DNA of 6,510 bases from NCBI GenBank assembly GCA_946478915.1, contig CAMLER010000297.1, forward strand, positions 1-6,510, read 5' to 3'. Origin of the DNA: an uncultured Chryseolinea sp. (GTDB lineage Bacteria; Bacteroidota; Bacteroidia; Cytophagales; Cyclobacteriaceae). The translations under genes and the position numbers were made by a program. The notes under the pieces are model-generated. The model ran no database searches. It had not been told where the DNA came from and worked only from the letters and a program-made list of their open reading frames with translations. This document shows, piece after piece, positions 1 through 5,446 of the stretch; position 1 is the first letter of the stretch; every line of letters begins with the position of its first letter.

Positions 1-11
1 AGGCGGATACT

Positions 12-701
12 CTATGCCGACGTCATAATGCGCGTGAGCGCTATTCTAACCACCTCGTCTACTTGCTCCTCCAGGGTGATATGAGTGGTATCGATGACTA
101 TAGCATCGTCAGCTTTTCGCAATGGACTTTCCGCGCGCGTAGTGTCTATTTGATCGCGTTGCACGATGTTGGTTATAATATCATCCAGGTCTACAAGCCG
201 GTCCTTCTCGAGCAATTCTTTCTGCCGCCTGAAAGCACGCACCAAAAGTTCGGCGCACATAAAAAGTTTCAGATCTGCCGAAGGAAATACAACTGTGCCA
301 ATATCCCGGCCATCCATAACCACTCCTTTTTCTTTACCCATTTTGCGCTGGAGATCAACCATGGCAACACGCACATCTTTCACCGCGCTCACCTCACTCA
401 CACGTTCTGAAACACGCATGCTTCTTATCGCCTTTTCTACGTTAAGGCCGTTCAGATACGTTTCCGAAATATTTCGGGAATTTACTTTGAAAGAAATATT
501 GATCTGTTGTAACGCCCTGGATATCTCTTTGGGATTCGTCAACGCGACATGGTGTTCCATAAAGTACAACGTAACAGCCCGGTACATAGCGCCTGTGTCG
601 ATATATCGGTAGCCTAAAATTCCGGCAACCATTTTTGCAGTGCTGCTTTTTCCACAAGCCGAATACCCGTCGATTGCGATTACAATTTTTCGCAGGTTCA
701 T
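12..701 (-). CDS. cmk: Cytidylate kinase (CMP/dCMP kinase)
   Basis: This cytoplasmic enzyme transfers a phosphate from ATP to CMP or dCMP, giving CDP/dCDP for RNA, DNA and phospholipid precursor synthesis. The 229-residue protein has the P-loop GYSACGKS at residues 12-19, the NMP-site motif DTGAMYRAV at 35-43, the signature MDGRDIGTVVFP at 129-140, and a C-terminal segment with RDQIDTTRAESPL and DDAIVIDTT. The length is normal for bacterial Cmk, so the gene is complete. I chose the ATG at 701-699 over an in-frame TTG at 707, because the ATG shares its A with the TGA stop of the upstream lipoprotein gene (TGATG), an arrangement typical of translational coupling. No strong Shine-Dalgarno is seen; AAAAGA lies a few bases upstream inside the lipoprotein gene. 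It is probably co-transcribed from the promoter at 863-893. Identification is very secure. Confidence 0.97.
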   Translation of the reverse strand: MNLRKIVIAIDGYSACGKSSTAKMVAGILGYRYIDTGAMYRAVTLYFMEHHVALTNPKEISRALQQINISFKVNSRNISETYLNGLNVEKAIRSMRVSERVSEVSAVKDVRVAMVDLQRKMGKEKGVVMDGRDIGTVVFPSADLKLFMCAELLVRAFRRQKELLEKDRLVDLDDIITNIVQRDQIDTTRAESPLRKADDAIVIDTTHITLEEQVDEVVRIALTRIMTSA

Positions 702-841
702 CAGCAATCTTTTAGGGGACAGGGCATCGGTTTCCCAGGCTTGATTTTTTTATGCTTGTGCTTGTGCGAGTGATGCGAGGCGCAGGACGCTAACATCAAC
801 ACCATCCACATGACTAAGAAAAACTTGCTCACTTTCTTCAC
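701..841 (-). CDS. Small His/Lys-rich lipoprotein upstream of cmk
   Basis: This 46-residue gene starts with GTG at 841-839 and ends with a TGA that overlaps the cmk ATG by one base. The N-terminus has the basic pair KK, a hydrophobic run FFLVMWMVLML (residues 7-17) and a lipobox LASC with the lipidated cysteine at 20, so it should be exported and anchored by signal peptidase II processing. The predicted mature peptide is only 27 residues: a HHSHKHKHKK stretch (23-32), then IKPGKPMPCPLKDC with two more cysteines at 41 and 46. The reading frame has a stop just upstream (859-857), and GTG is the only start that retains the basic residues before the hydrophobic run. A well-matched promoter lies about 22 bases upstream of the start codon. 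The function is unknown. Histidines and cysteines could bind metal, but this is inference. A larger open frame on the same strand (750-968) overlaps it and looks like a shadow. Confidence 0.75.
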   Translation of the reverse strand: MKKVSKFFLVMWMVLMLASCASHHSHKHKHKKIKPGKPMPCPLKDC

Positions 842-862
842 GTCGCAATAATTTGATCAACC

Positions 863-893
863 CAAAAATAGGTAAATGGTGCGCATGTGCAAA
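863..893 (-). promoter_or_regulatory. Predicted promoter of the lipoprotein-cmk unit
   Basis: On the minus strand, TTTG (893-890), a 19-base spacer and TATTTTTG (870-863) match the Bacteroidota housekeeping sigma pattern TTTG-N19-21-TAnnTTTG exactly. Transcription would start near 856-858, giving a leader of about 16 bases before the GTG at 841. This supports the small lipoprotein as the first gene of the unit. Confidence 0.7.
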
Positions 894-921
894 ACTGCAA
901 CAAAGACATGAAGAATTGCCA

Positions 922-993
922 CGAAAACACAAAGAAGCATGAAAACGCTTTCTGTTCCGTGTTTCCAAAACTTGGTGATTCCTTGTGTCTTCG
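922..993. repeat. Degenerate inverted repeat, CGAAAACACAAAGAA type
   Basis: CGAAAACACAAAGAA (922-936) is mirrored by TTCCTTGTGTCTTCG (979-993), with 13 of 15 positions complementary and a 42-base loop. In RNA read from the minus strand both mismatches become G-U pairs, so the stem would be continuous. A weaker direct copy of the left arm (AAAGACATGAAGAA, 902-915) precedes it. The element occupies the divergent region between the lipoprotein-cmk unit and the small plus-strand gene. The wording resembles the CACGAAGACACGAAG-like interspersed intergenic repeats known in several bacterial phyla; this is from memory and was not searched. Confidence 0.5.
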
Positions 994-999
994 GTCCCC

Positions 1000-1007
1000 T
1001 ATGTTTG
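1000..1007 (+). promoter_or_regulatory. Possible -7 box for the 95-residue protein gene
   Basis: TATGTTTG fits the Bacteroidota TAnnTTTG consensus and lies 59 bases upstream of the ATG at 1067. The -33 part is poor: the nearest TTG candidates leave spacers of 14 or 25 bases instead of 19-21. The assignment is tentative. Confidence 0.35.
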
Positions 1008-1029
1008 CAGTTTGGTCAACAAATCTTTT

Positions 1030-1043
1030 CGCTTCCGAAAGCG
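1030..1043 (+). promoter_or_regulatory. Leader hairpin just before the ribosome binding site
   Basis: CGCTT-CCGA-AAGCG forms a perfect 5-bp stem with a 4-base loop. It ends three bases before AAGGAG (1047-1052), the probable ribosome binding site of the following gene. It could shape access to that site or simply be a stable leader element; the stem is short enough to have arisen by chance. Confidence 0.3.
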
Positions 1044-1066
1044 TTTAAGGAGAAAAGTGATCAACC

Positions 1067-1354
1067 ATGGAAACAAGCAACGAGGGTAAAAACGAAAAAA
1101 CATTTAAGAATTTCGGACGAAAAGTAGATGATTTTGTGGCCGAACTGAATGAGGCCAGCGAGAAGCTTCGTGCGGAGTTTAAAGAGAAATACGAGGAACT
1201 CAGGAACACTGCCGAAAAAATAAAAAAAGAATCGGAGACTAATGAGCGATGGAAAGAAGTTGAAGAAAGCCTGAGAAAAGCCGGTGACGAGCTTGGAAAT
1301 GCTTTTAAAGCAGCTTTTAGGAAGAGAGATCCTCAGGATCCCCCAACGCCATGA
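1067..1354 (+). CDS. Small charged, helical protein of unknown function
   Basis: I do not recognise a family for this 95-residue protein. It is rich in Glu, Lys, Arg and Ala, has no cysteine, no signal peptide and no membrane segment, and residues about 14-85 show the spacing of hydrophobic residues expected of long amphipathic or coiled helices (for example FGRKVDDFVAELNEA and WKEVEESLRKAGDELGNAFKAAF). A basic patch FRKRD precedes a proline-rich end, DPPTP. It is probably a soluble cytoplasmic protein. AAGGAG at 1047-1052 is a good Shine-Dalgarno for a Bacteroidota gene, although the 14-base spacing to the ATG is long; the GTG at 1057 is out of frame. The gene stands alone on its strand, diverges from lipoprotein-cmk and converges on the DUF2807 gene. 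The stop is five bases before a long inverted repeat. The coding call rests on composition, the ribosome binding site and the good fit of both boundaries. Confidence 0.7.
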   Translation: METSNEGKNEKTFKNFGRKVDDFVAELNEASEKLRAEFKEKYEELRNTAEKIKKESETNERWKEVEESLRKAGDELGNAFKAAFRKRDPQDPPTP

Positions 1355-1359
1355 TTTAT

Positions 1360-1488
1360 TGTGTTGAGGTGTTGATGTGCGACGTGTTGAAGTTCGCCAG
1401 ATTCCAACGAGTCTCTACTTCCCAACAACTTTGAGGTATTCGAGGCAGTCAGAAACACCAACACATCGCACATCAACACCTCAACACA
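1360..1488. repeat. Long inverted repeat between convergent genes
   Basis: The arms at 1360-1389 and 1459-1488 are 30 bases each and complementary at 29 positions, around a 69-base centre with no obvious structure. The one difference (C1383 against A1465) would be a G-U pair in minus-strand RNA. The element starts five bases after the stop of the plus-strand small gene and ends three bases before the stop of the minus-strand DUF2807 gene, so it would sit in the 3' ends of both transcripts. There is no U-rich tract on either side, so it is not a standard intrinsic terminator, although it may still stabilise or end both RNAs. I see no target-site duplication. Each arm is itself built of 7-8-base units (GTGTTGAG, GTGTTGAT, GTGCGAC, GTGTTG). 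Confidence 0.85.
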
Positions 1489-1491
1489 GCA

Positions 1492-2202
1492 CTAGTCTCT
1501 AACCACCGAAGATGCACCCGACGTATTCGCCATCACCGTCGGCTCGCCGCGGTATAACACTGAGCTGGCACCACCAGCGGTAACGTCTAGCGCATCCGTT
1601 ACAGTCACTTTTCCTGAGCTTGCGCCTGACAACTCCAGTATTGCCTCATTCACCGGATAATCGAAAGCCTTGAGGGAAGAAGCACCTGAAAGTTCCCCAA
1701 CCAGTTCGACACCGTCGCCAAACATGATTACTTCCGAAGCCCCGGAAACAACCAGATCAACCCGATTGAACGCGGCATCTACCTGACACACTGACGCACC
1801 GGATAAATAGAGATCGATTTGATCGCTCTCAAATCCACGAATCTTCGATTCACTGGCACCAGAAAAATTTACCGCTGTTAAGACGGGCATAGTAATGTCA
1901 ATATAAGTATCGTGATGACGATCTCTTTGATCTTCAAATTCGATAATCAGTGTATTACCCTGTTTGTATACCTCCAGGTCGTCAACATTTCGTCGGTCGC
2001 CTTTGACTTTAACGCTGAAGGAATTACCCTGATCCACCCTGATGCGGAAGCCGCTACCCATTTCCAACCGGTCGAAGTCGGTTACGACAAAGTCCTTATG
2101 AACTTCCTGGAGTGGTCCCGGATCTTCGCGATCACAAGCGAAAACAAAGAGCGCTAAAAGGATGATGAAGGGCTTAATGAGAAAATTCGAAACTCGTGAC
2201 AT
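1492..2202 (-). CDS. DUF2807 (head GIN domain) lipoprotein
   Basis: This 236-residue protein starts with a signal peptide (hydrophobic residues 11-22, lipobox-like VFAC, lipidated cysteine at 23), so it should be an exported lipoprotein. The start of the mature domain (FDRLEMGSGFRIRVDQGNSFSVKVKGD) is the classic opening of the DUF2807 family. After it, a GAS triplet, usually SGAS, recurs seven times, at 115, 135, 154, 173, 193, 211 and 229, at 18-20-residue intervals. This is the rung spacing of a right-handed beta-helix, as known for the family. The biochemical role of the family is unsettled; the autotransporter-adhesin label in databases is not well supported. The length is typical. It follows the dehydrogenase gene by 68 bases on the same strand, but a possible ECF-type promoter lies in that gap, so it may be expressed separately. 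Its stop abuts the long inverted repeat. Confidence 0.92.
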   Translation of the reverse strand: MSRVSNFLIKPFIILLALFVFACDREDPGPLQEVHKDFVVTDFDRLEMGSGFRIRVDQGNSFSVKVKGDRRNVDDLEVYKQGNTLIIEFEDQRDRHHDTYIDITMPVLTAVNFSGASESKIRGFESDQIDLYLSGASVCQVDAAFNRVDLVVSGASEVIMFGDGVELVGELSGASSLKAFDYPVNEAILELSGASSGKVTVTDALDVTAGGASSVLYRGEPTVMANTSGASSVVRD

Positions 2203-2236
2203 ATTAAGTTAGTGTTGTTTTATGCTATGACAACCC

Positions 2237-2265
2237 TAACGGATCATACCCCTATTGCTGTTACA
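2237..2265 (-). promoter_or_regulatory. Possible ECF-sigma promoter of the DUF2807 gene
   Basis: On the minus strand, TGTAACA (2265-2259), a 17-base spacer and CGTTA (2241-2237) resemble ECF-type promoters, which usually carry an AAC in the -35 box and a CGT in the -10 box. It would start transcription roughly 25-30 bases before the ATG at 2202. No TAnnTTTG box is seen in this gap. The -35 box sits just after the stop codon of the dehydrogenase gene (2271). Confidence 0.35.
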
Positions 2266-2270
2266 TAAAT

Positions 2271-3629
2271 TTAATTTTGAGCTATCGAGATCGTCTTAAC
2301 GTTAACGAATTCCTTGATTCCAAACTCCGACAGCTCACGGCCATAGCCCGATTTCTTTATGCCGCCAAATGGCAGCCTGACATCTGAGCGCATCAATGCG
2401 TTCACCAATACAGAACCCGAGTCGAGTCTTCGAGCAATCCGCTCGCCGGTTTTCAAATCCTGGGTCCATACTGTGGCACCGAGGCCGTAACGGGTTTGAT
2501 TTGCCAGCGCAACCGCCTCTTCTTCATTACGCGCAGTAATAATAGCCGCTAGAGGACCGAAGGTTTCCTCGTCGAAAGCAGGCATACCAGGTGCGACGTT
2601 ATCTAACAAAGTAGCCTGGAAATTGCAGCCATTGCGCGTACCGCCTGTGATCAAGGTTGCACCAGCCTCCACAGATTTTTTCATCTGACTTTCCAACTTT
2701 TCGGCTAAGTCAAGTCTTGCCATCGGTCCAAGGGTTGTCCTGCTGTCGAAAGGATCTCCCTGCACAAGATCCCTGATGCTTTCTGCAAATCCCGCAAGAA
2801 ATTGTTCCTTCACCTCTTTATGGACAATAAAACGTTTGGCCGCGATACAGGATTGCCCAACGTTTTGCATGCGCGATTGCGTGGCAACTTTTATTGTACG
2901 CGCGAGGTCTGCGTCCGGCATTACGATGAAGGCATCGCTCCCACCTAGTTCAAGAACGCTTCGCTTTATGTTTTTACCTGCAATCGAAGCAACCTGCGAT
3001 CCAGCTGCCTCACTTCCGGTAAGCGCAACACCCTGCACGATGTCTGAAGCAATGATCTGCTCTACGAGGTTTACCTCCACCACCAGGCTCTGGAAAACAC
3101 CGGATGGGAACCCTGCGTCAAGAAAAAGTCTTTCGATCATCAACGAGCATCTTGTTACATTCGGAGCATGCTTCAACAATCCAACATTGCCAGCCATGAG
3201 AGCCGGTGCTGCAAAACGGAATACCTGCCAGAAGGGAAAATTCCAGGGCATTATCGCTAGCACAGCCCCTATCGGCTGAAATGCCACGAAGCTGTTTTTT
3301 GCTTCAGTAGGAATTGACTGATCTTTTAAAAATTGGTCTGCATGGTTAGCAAAGTACTCACAAGCCGTAGCACTTTTTTCTACCTCCGCCTTTGCCTCCG
3401 ACAGCAACTTTCCCATCTCGAGCGTAATCGTCCGCGCATATTCATCTTTTTTTTCCCGAATAATGGAAGCGGCTTTTAGCATAAGCTTGCTTCGCTCGGA
3501 GAAAGAGGTTTTTTTCCAATCCTGAAAGGCCTTCGATGCCATTCCGAGTTTTACCCCGACCGCGGCGGCATTCATGGGTGGAAACGTTTCAATGACGGAC
3601 TGATCGAAAGGATGGATGGATTTAAACAT
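2271..3629 (-). CDS. NAD(P)-dependent aldehyde (succinate-semialdehyde) dehydrogenase
   Basis: This 452-residue cytoplasmic enzyme of the aldehyde dehydrogenase superfamily oxidises an aldehyde to the acid with NAD(P)+. Visible hallmarks are PWNFPFW (128-134) with the catalytic Asn130, the cofactor-binding lysine in LLKHAPN (Lys153), the ELGG general-base glutamate (Glu227), the nucleophile Cys261 in QNVGQSCIAAKRF, ETFGP (355-359) and the C-terminal LPFGGIKKSGYGREL (419-433). The short length, the LLKHAPNV and GQSCIAAKRFI wording and the IKKSGYGREL end are those of the YneI/GabD1 type of succinate-semialdehyde dehydrogenase. The substrate is therefore probably succinate semialdehyde, but related enzymes are promiscuous and no GABA gene is nearby to confirm it. 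All key residues are present and the gene is intact. It begins just downstream of the tsf terminator, with no clear TAnnTTTG promoter, so it may depend on readthrough or a non-canonical promoter. Confidence 0.93.
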   Translation of the reverse strand: MFKSIHPFDQSVIETFPPMNAAAVGVKLGMASKAFQDWKKTSFSERSKLMLKAASIIREKKDEYARTITLEMGKLLSEAKAEVEKSATACEYFANHADQFLKDQSIPTEAKNSFVAFQPIGAVLAIMPWNFPFWQVFRFAAPALMAGNVGLLKHAPNVTRCSLMIERLFLDAGFPSGVFQSLVVEVNLVEQIIASDIVQGVALTGSEAAGSQVASIAGKNIKRSVLELGGSDAFIVMPDADLARTIKVATQSRMQNVGQSCIAAKRFIVHKEVKEQFLAGFAESIRDLVQGDPFDSRTTLGPMARLDLAEKLESQMKKSVEAGATLITGGTRNGCNFQATLLDNVAPGMPAFDEETFGPLAAIITARNEEEAVALANQTRYGLGATVWTQDLKTGERIARRLDSGSVLVNALMRSDVRLPFGGIKKSGYGRELSEFGIKEFVNVKTISIAQN

Positions 3630-3655
3630 GGATACAAGTTGTTTACTTGAACAAA

Positions 3656-3691
3656 ACGAAAAAAAGAAAAGCCAGGTTCGCGGCCTGGCTT
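3656..3691 (-). terminator. Intrinsic terminator after tsf
   Basis: In minus-strand RNA, AAGCCAGG (3691-3684) and CCTGGCTT (3676-3669) form a perfect 8-bp stem with a 7-base loop, followed at once by the T-rich run TTCTTTTTTTCG. It lies 22 bases after the tsf stop and marks the end of the ribosomal operon. On the plus strand the hairpin lacks a T-tract, so it should act in one direction. Confidence 0.88.
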
Positions 3692-3713
3692 AAGTATCTT
3701 AGGTTCACAACGG

Positions 3714-4547
3714 TTAACCTATTGTTACCCTTTTAAATTCGGCGACAGTAAGCCCTTTCGAAACGCTATCCAGGTATTGTGCTACAGTCTTCGAATTGTC
3801 TTTTACAAACGCCTGGTGCAGCAACGTGCTCTCTTTAAAGAATTTATTCAGTTTACCCTGCGCTATCTTCTCAACCATATTTTCAGGTTTTCCTTCTGCG
3901 ATAATTTGTGCTTTCGCAATTTCCAGTTCCTTTTCGATCACCGTTTTATCCACAGATTTTTCATCTACTGCAACGGGATTCATTGCCGCGATCTGCATCC
4001 CTACATCTTTTCCGGCTTCAGTAACATCTTTTCCATTGATGCCTTTGAGAGAGACCAAGACACCAAGTTTTGAGCCGGCGTGAATATACGGAACTACCGT
4101 TTCACCCTTCATGTGAATGTATTCGCTCACTTCGATCTTCTCCCCAATCTTACCCACCAGTTCCACGATTTTATCATTTAACGAAAGTGACCCGGCAGTG
4201 ATGCCGAGCAGCGCATCTTTGTCCGCTGGCTTGTTAGTAAAAGCTGTTTCAGCGATCAGTTTTCCCAATGCCTGAAATTCTTCATTCTTTGCTACGAAAT
4301 CTGTTTCACAGTTCAGCGCAATAAGTACTGCCTCTTTTTTATCATCGCTCACCTTAATGAACACAGAGCCTTCCTTCGCATCCCTATCCGACCGGGATGC
4401 AGAAACCTTCTGGCCTTTCTTTCTTAAGATCTCAATGGCTTTTTCAAAATCTCCATCCGCTTCGGTCAGAGCTTTTTTACAATCCATCATTCCTGCGCCA
4501 GTCATTTGGCGGAGCTTATTTACATCTTGCGCTGATATAGCTGCCAT
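3714..4547 (-). CDS. tsf: Translation elongation factor Ts
   Basis: EF-Ts is the cytoplasmic nucleotide exchange factor that releases GDP from EF-Tu so that it can be reloaded with GTP. The 277-residue protein begins with the helical UBA-like N-terminal domain containing LRQMTGAGMMDCKKAL (12-27), and carries the EF-Tu contact motif TDFVAKN (82-88) in the core domain; KPENMVEKIAQGKLNKF and the final LLHQAFVKDNSKTV segment are also characteristic. The length is typical of the family. It is the last gene of the ribosomal protein operon, 109 bases after rpsB, the usual partner. That gap holds a terminator-like hairpin, so tsf may receive less transcript than the genes before it. A strong terminator follows. 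No clear Shine-Dalgarno is present; the bases before the ATG are A/T-rich, as is common in Bacteroidota. Confidence 0.98.
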   Translation of the reverse strand: MAAISAQDVNKLRQMTGAGMMDCKKALTEADGDFEKAIEILRKKGQKVSASRSDRDAKEGSVFIKVSDDKKEAVLIALNCETDFVAKNEEFQALGKLIAETAFTNKPADKDALLGITAGSLSLNDKIVELVGKIGEKIEVSEYIHMKGETVVPYIHAGSKLGVLVSLKGINGKDVTEAGKDVGMQIAAMNPVAVDEKSVDKTVIEKELEIAKAQIIAEGKPENMVEKIAQGKLNKFFKESTLLHQAFVKDNSKTVAQYLDSVSKGLTVAEFKRVTIG

Positions 4548-4581
4548 ATTATAATGATTTAGTTTTTTTGATGTGGCCTAA

Positions 4582-4627
4582 AAATAAACCGTCCCACCAG
4601 CTTTATTGTTCCAAAGGCGGCAGGACG
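4582..4627 (-). terminator. Terminator-like hairpin (attenuator) between rpsB and tsf
   Basis: In minus-strand RNA, CGTCCTGCCG (4627-4618) can pair with TGGTGGGACG (4599-4590) over ten positions (seven Watson-Crick, three G-U), with an 18-base loop, followed by GTTTATTTTT. The layout is that of a leaky intrinsic terminator. Since tsf lies downstream and has no evident strong promoter of its own, partial readthrough is the likely arrangement. Confidence 0.5.
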
Positions 4628-4656
4628 ACTAATAAGTTCTATTTATTTGCTAGTAT

Positions 4657-5427
4657 TTACTTCGCTTCTTCTACCGGTTCGTCAACTCTTCTTTTTTCGT
4701 CTTCGTCTTTTTTATGAGCTGCGTCTTCTTTATCCTTTTTGCGTTCCATCAATGATTCTTCAATTACCTTACCGATGTGTTTTGTCAATATAGATATCGA
4801 CTTGAACGCGTCATCATTTGCAGGGATAGGGAAATCAACACCAGAAGGATCAGAATTGGTATCAACCAATGCAAAAACCGGAATATTTAATTTTTGAGCT
4901 TCTGTTACAGCAATATGCTCCCGCTTCACATCGATAACGAAAAGAGCAGCCGGCAACCTGTTAAGATCTGCAATACCACCCAACAATTTTTCAAGCTTCG
5001 CCTTTTCGCGCGTGATCATTAAACGCTCACGCTTCGCCAGGTTGTTGAATGCATCATCCTTCATCAGCTTTTCGATCTGCGCAAGCTTCTTCAAAGACTT
5101 TCTGATCGTGGCAAAATTTGTAAGCATTCCACCCAACCAACGCTCAGTTACGTAAGGCATGTTTAAACGCTTTGCCTCATCCGTAACAATATCTTTCGCT
5201 TGCTTTTTGGTAGCAACGAACATGATCTTACGGCCGGATCGAACAATATTTTTAAGGGCAAATATTGCCTCATCCAGTTGAGACAATGTTTTATTCAGGT
5301 CTATGATATGAATCCCATTGTTTTCCATGAAGATGAACTCGGCCATCTTTGGATTCCATTTGCGGGTAAGGTGACCAAAGTGTACACCTGCATCCAACAA
5401 TTCCTGATATGTTAATTTTTCAGCCAT
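4657..5427 (-). CDS. rpsB: 30S ribosomal protein S2
   Basis: S2 is a late-assembling protein on the solvent side of the 30S subunit, near S1 and the mRNA exit region. The 256-residue sequence shows GVHFGH (14-19) and RKWNPKM, the ATKKQAKDIV segment, RWLGGMLTNF (96-105), a central coiled-coil hairpin (about 107-145), LFVIDVKREHIAV (162-174) and VDTNSDP (188-194). All are standard S2 signatures. The C-terminus beyond about residue 228 is a highly charged Lys/Asp/Glu tail, as is frequent in this phylum and probably disordered. The gene begins 19 bases after rpsI and is followed by tsf, the near-universal partner. A predicted attenuator hairpin lies after its stop. Confidence 0.99.
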   Translation of the reverse strand: MAEKLTYQELLDAGVHFGHLTRKWNPKMAEFIFMENNGIHIIDLNKTLSQLDEAIFALKNIVRSGRKIMFVATKKQAKDIVTDEAKRLNMPYVTERWLGGMLTNFATIRKSLKKLAQIEKLMKDDAFNNLAKRERLMITREKAKLEKLLGGIADLNRLPAALFVIDVKREHIAVTEAQKLNIPVFALVDTNSDPSGVDFPIPANDDAFKSISILTKHIGKVIEESLMERKKDKEDAAHKKDEDEKRRVDEPVEEAK

Positions 5428-5446
5428 TCTGTTTTTACGTATTGTT

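Noticed and set aside
699..707. TTG at 707 as the cmk start
   Set aside because: The ATG two codons later overlaps the upstream stop and gives the usual N-terminus, so the longer form is less likely.
750..968. 72-residue open frame on the minus strand
   Set aside because: It overlaps the small lipoprotein in another frame, spans that gene's promoter and part of the repeat, and its protein shows no domain or signal sequence.
939..1127. 62-residue open frame on the plus strand
   Set aside because: It runs through the repeat, the putative promoter and the ribosome binding site of the 95-residue gene and overlaps its start; the protein looks random.
1360..1488. Inverted repeat as an intrinsic bidirectional terminator
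   Set aside because: Neither strand has a U-rich tract after the stem and the loop is 69 bases long; a terminator role is possible but not by the standard model.
1360..1488. Inverted repeat as an insertion sequence or CRISPR
   Set aside because: There is no transposase frame, no visible target duplication and no regular spacer pattern.
2776..3279. 167-residue open frame opposite the dehydrogenase
   Set aside because: It lies wholly antisense to a strongly conserved gene, with no recognisable motif; such frames arise from the codon use of the real gene.
3635..3649. CAAGT-TGTTT-ACTTG as an operator for the dehydrogenase
   Set aside because: A 5-bp inverted repeat in A/T-rich sequence is expected by chance and nothing else supports it.
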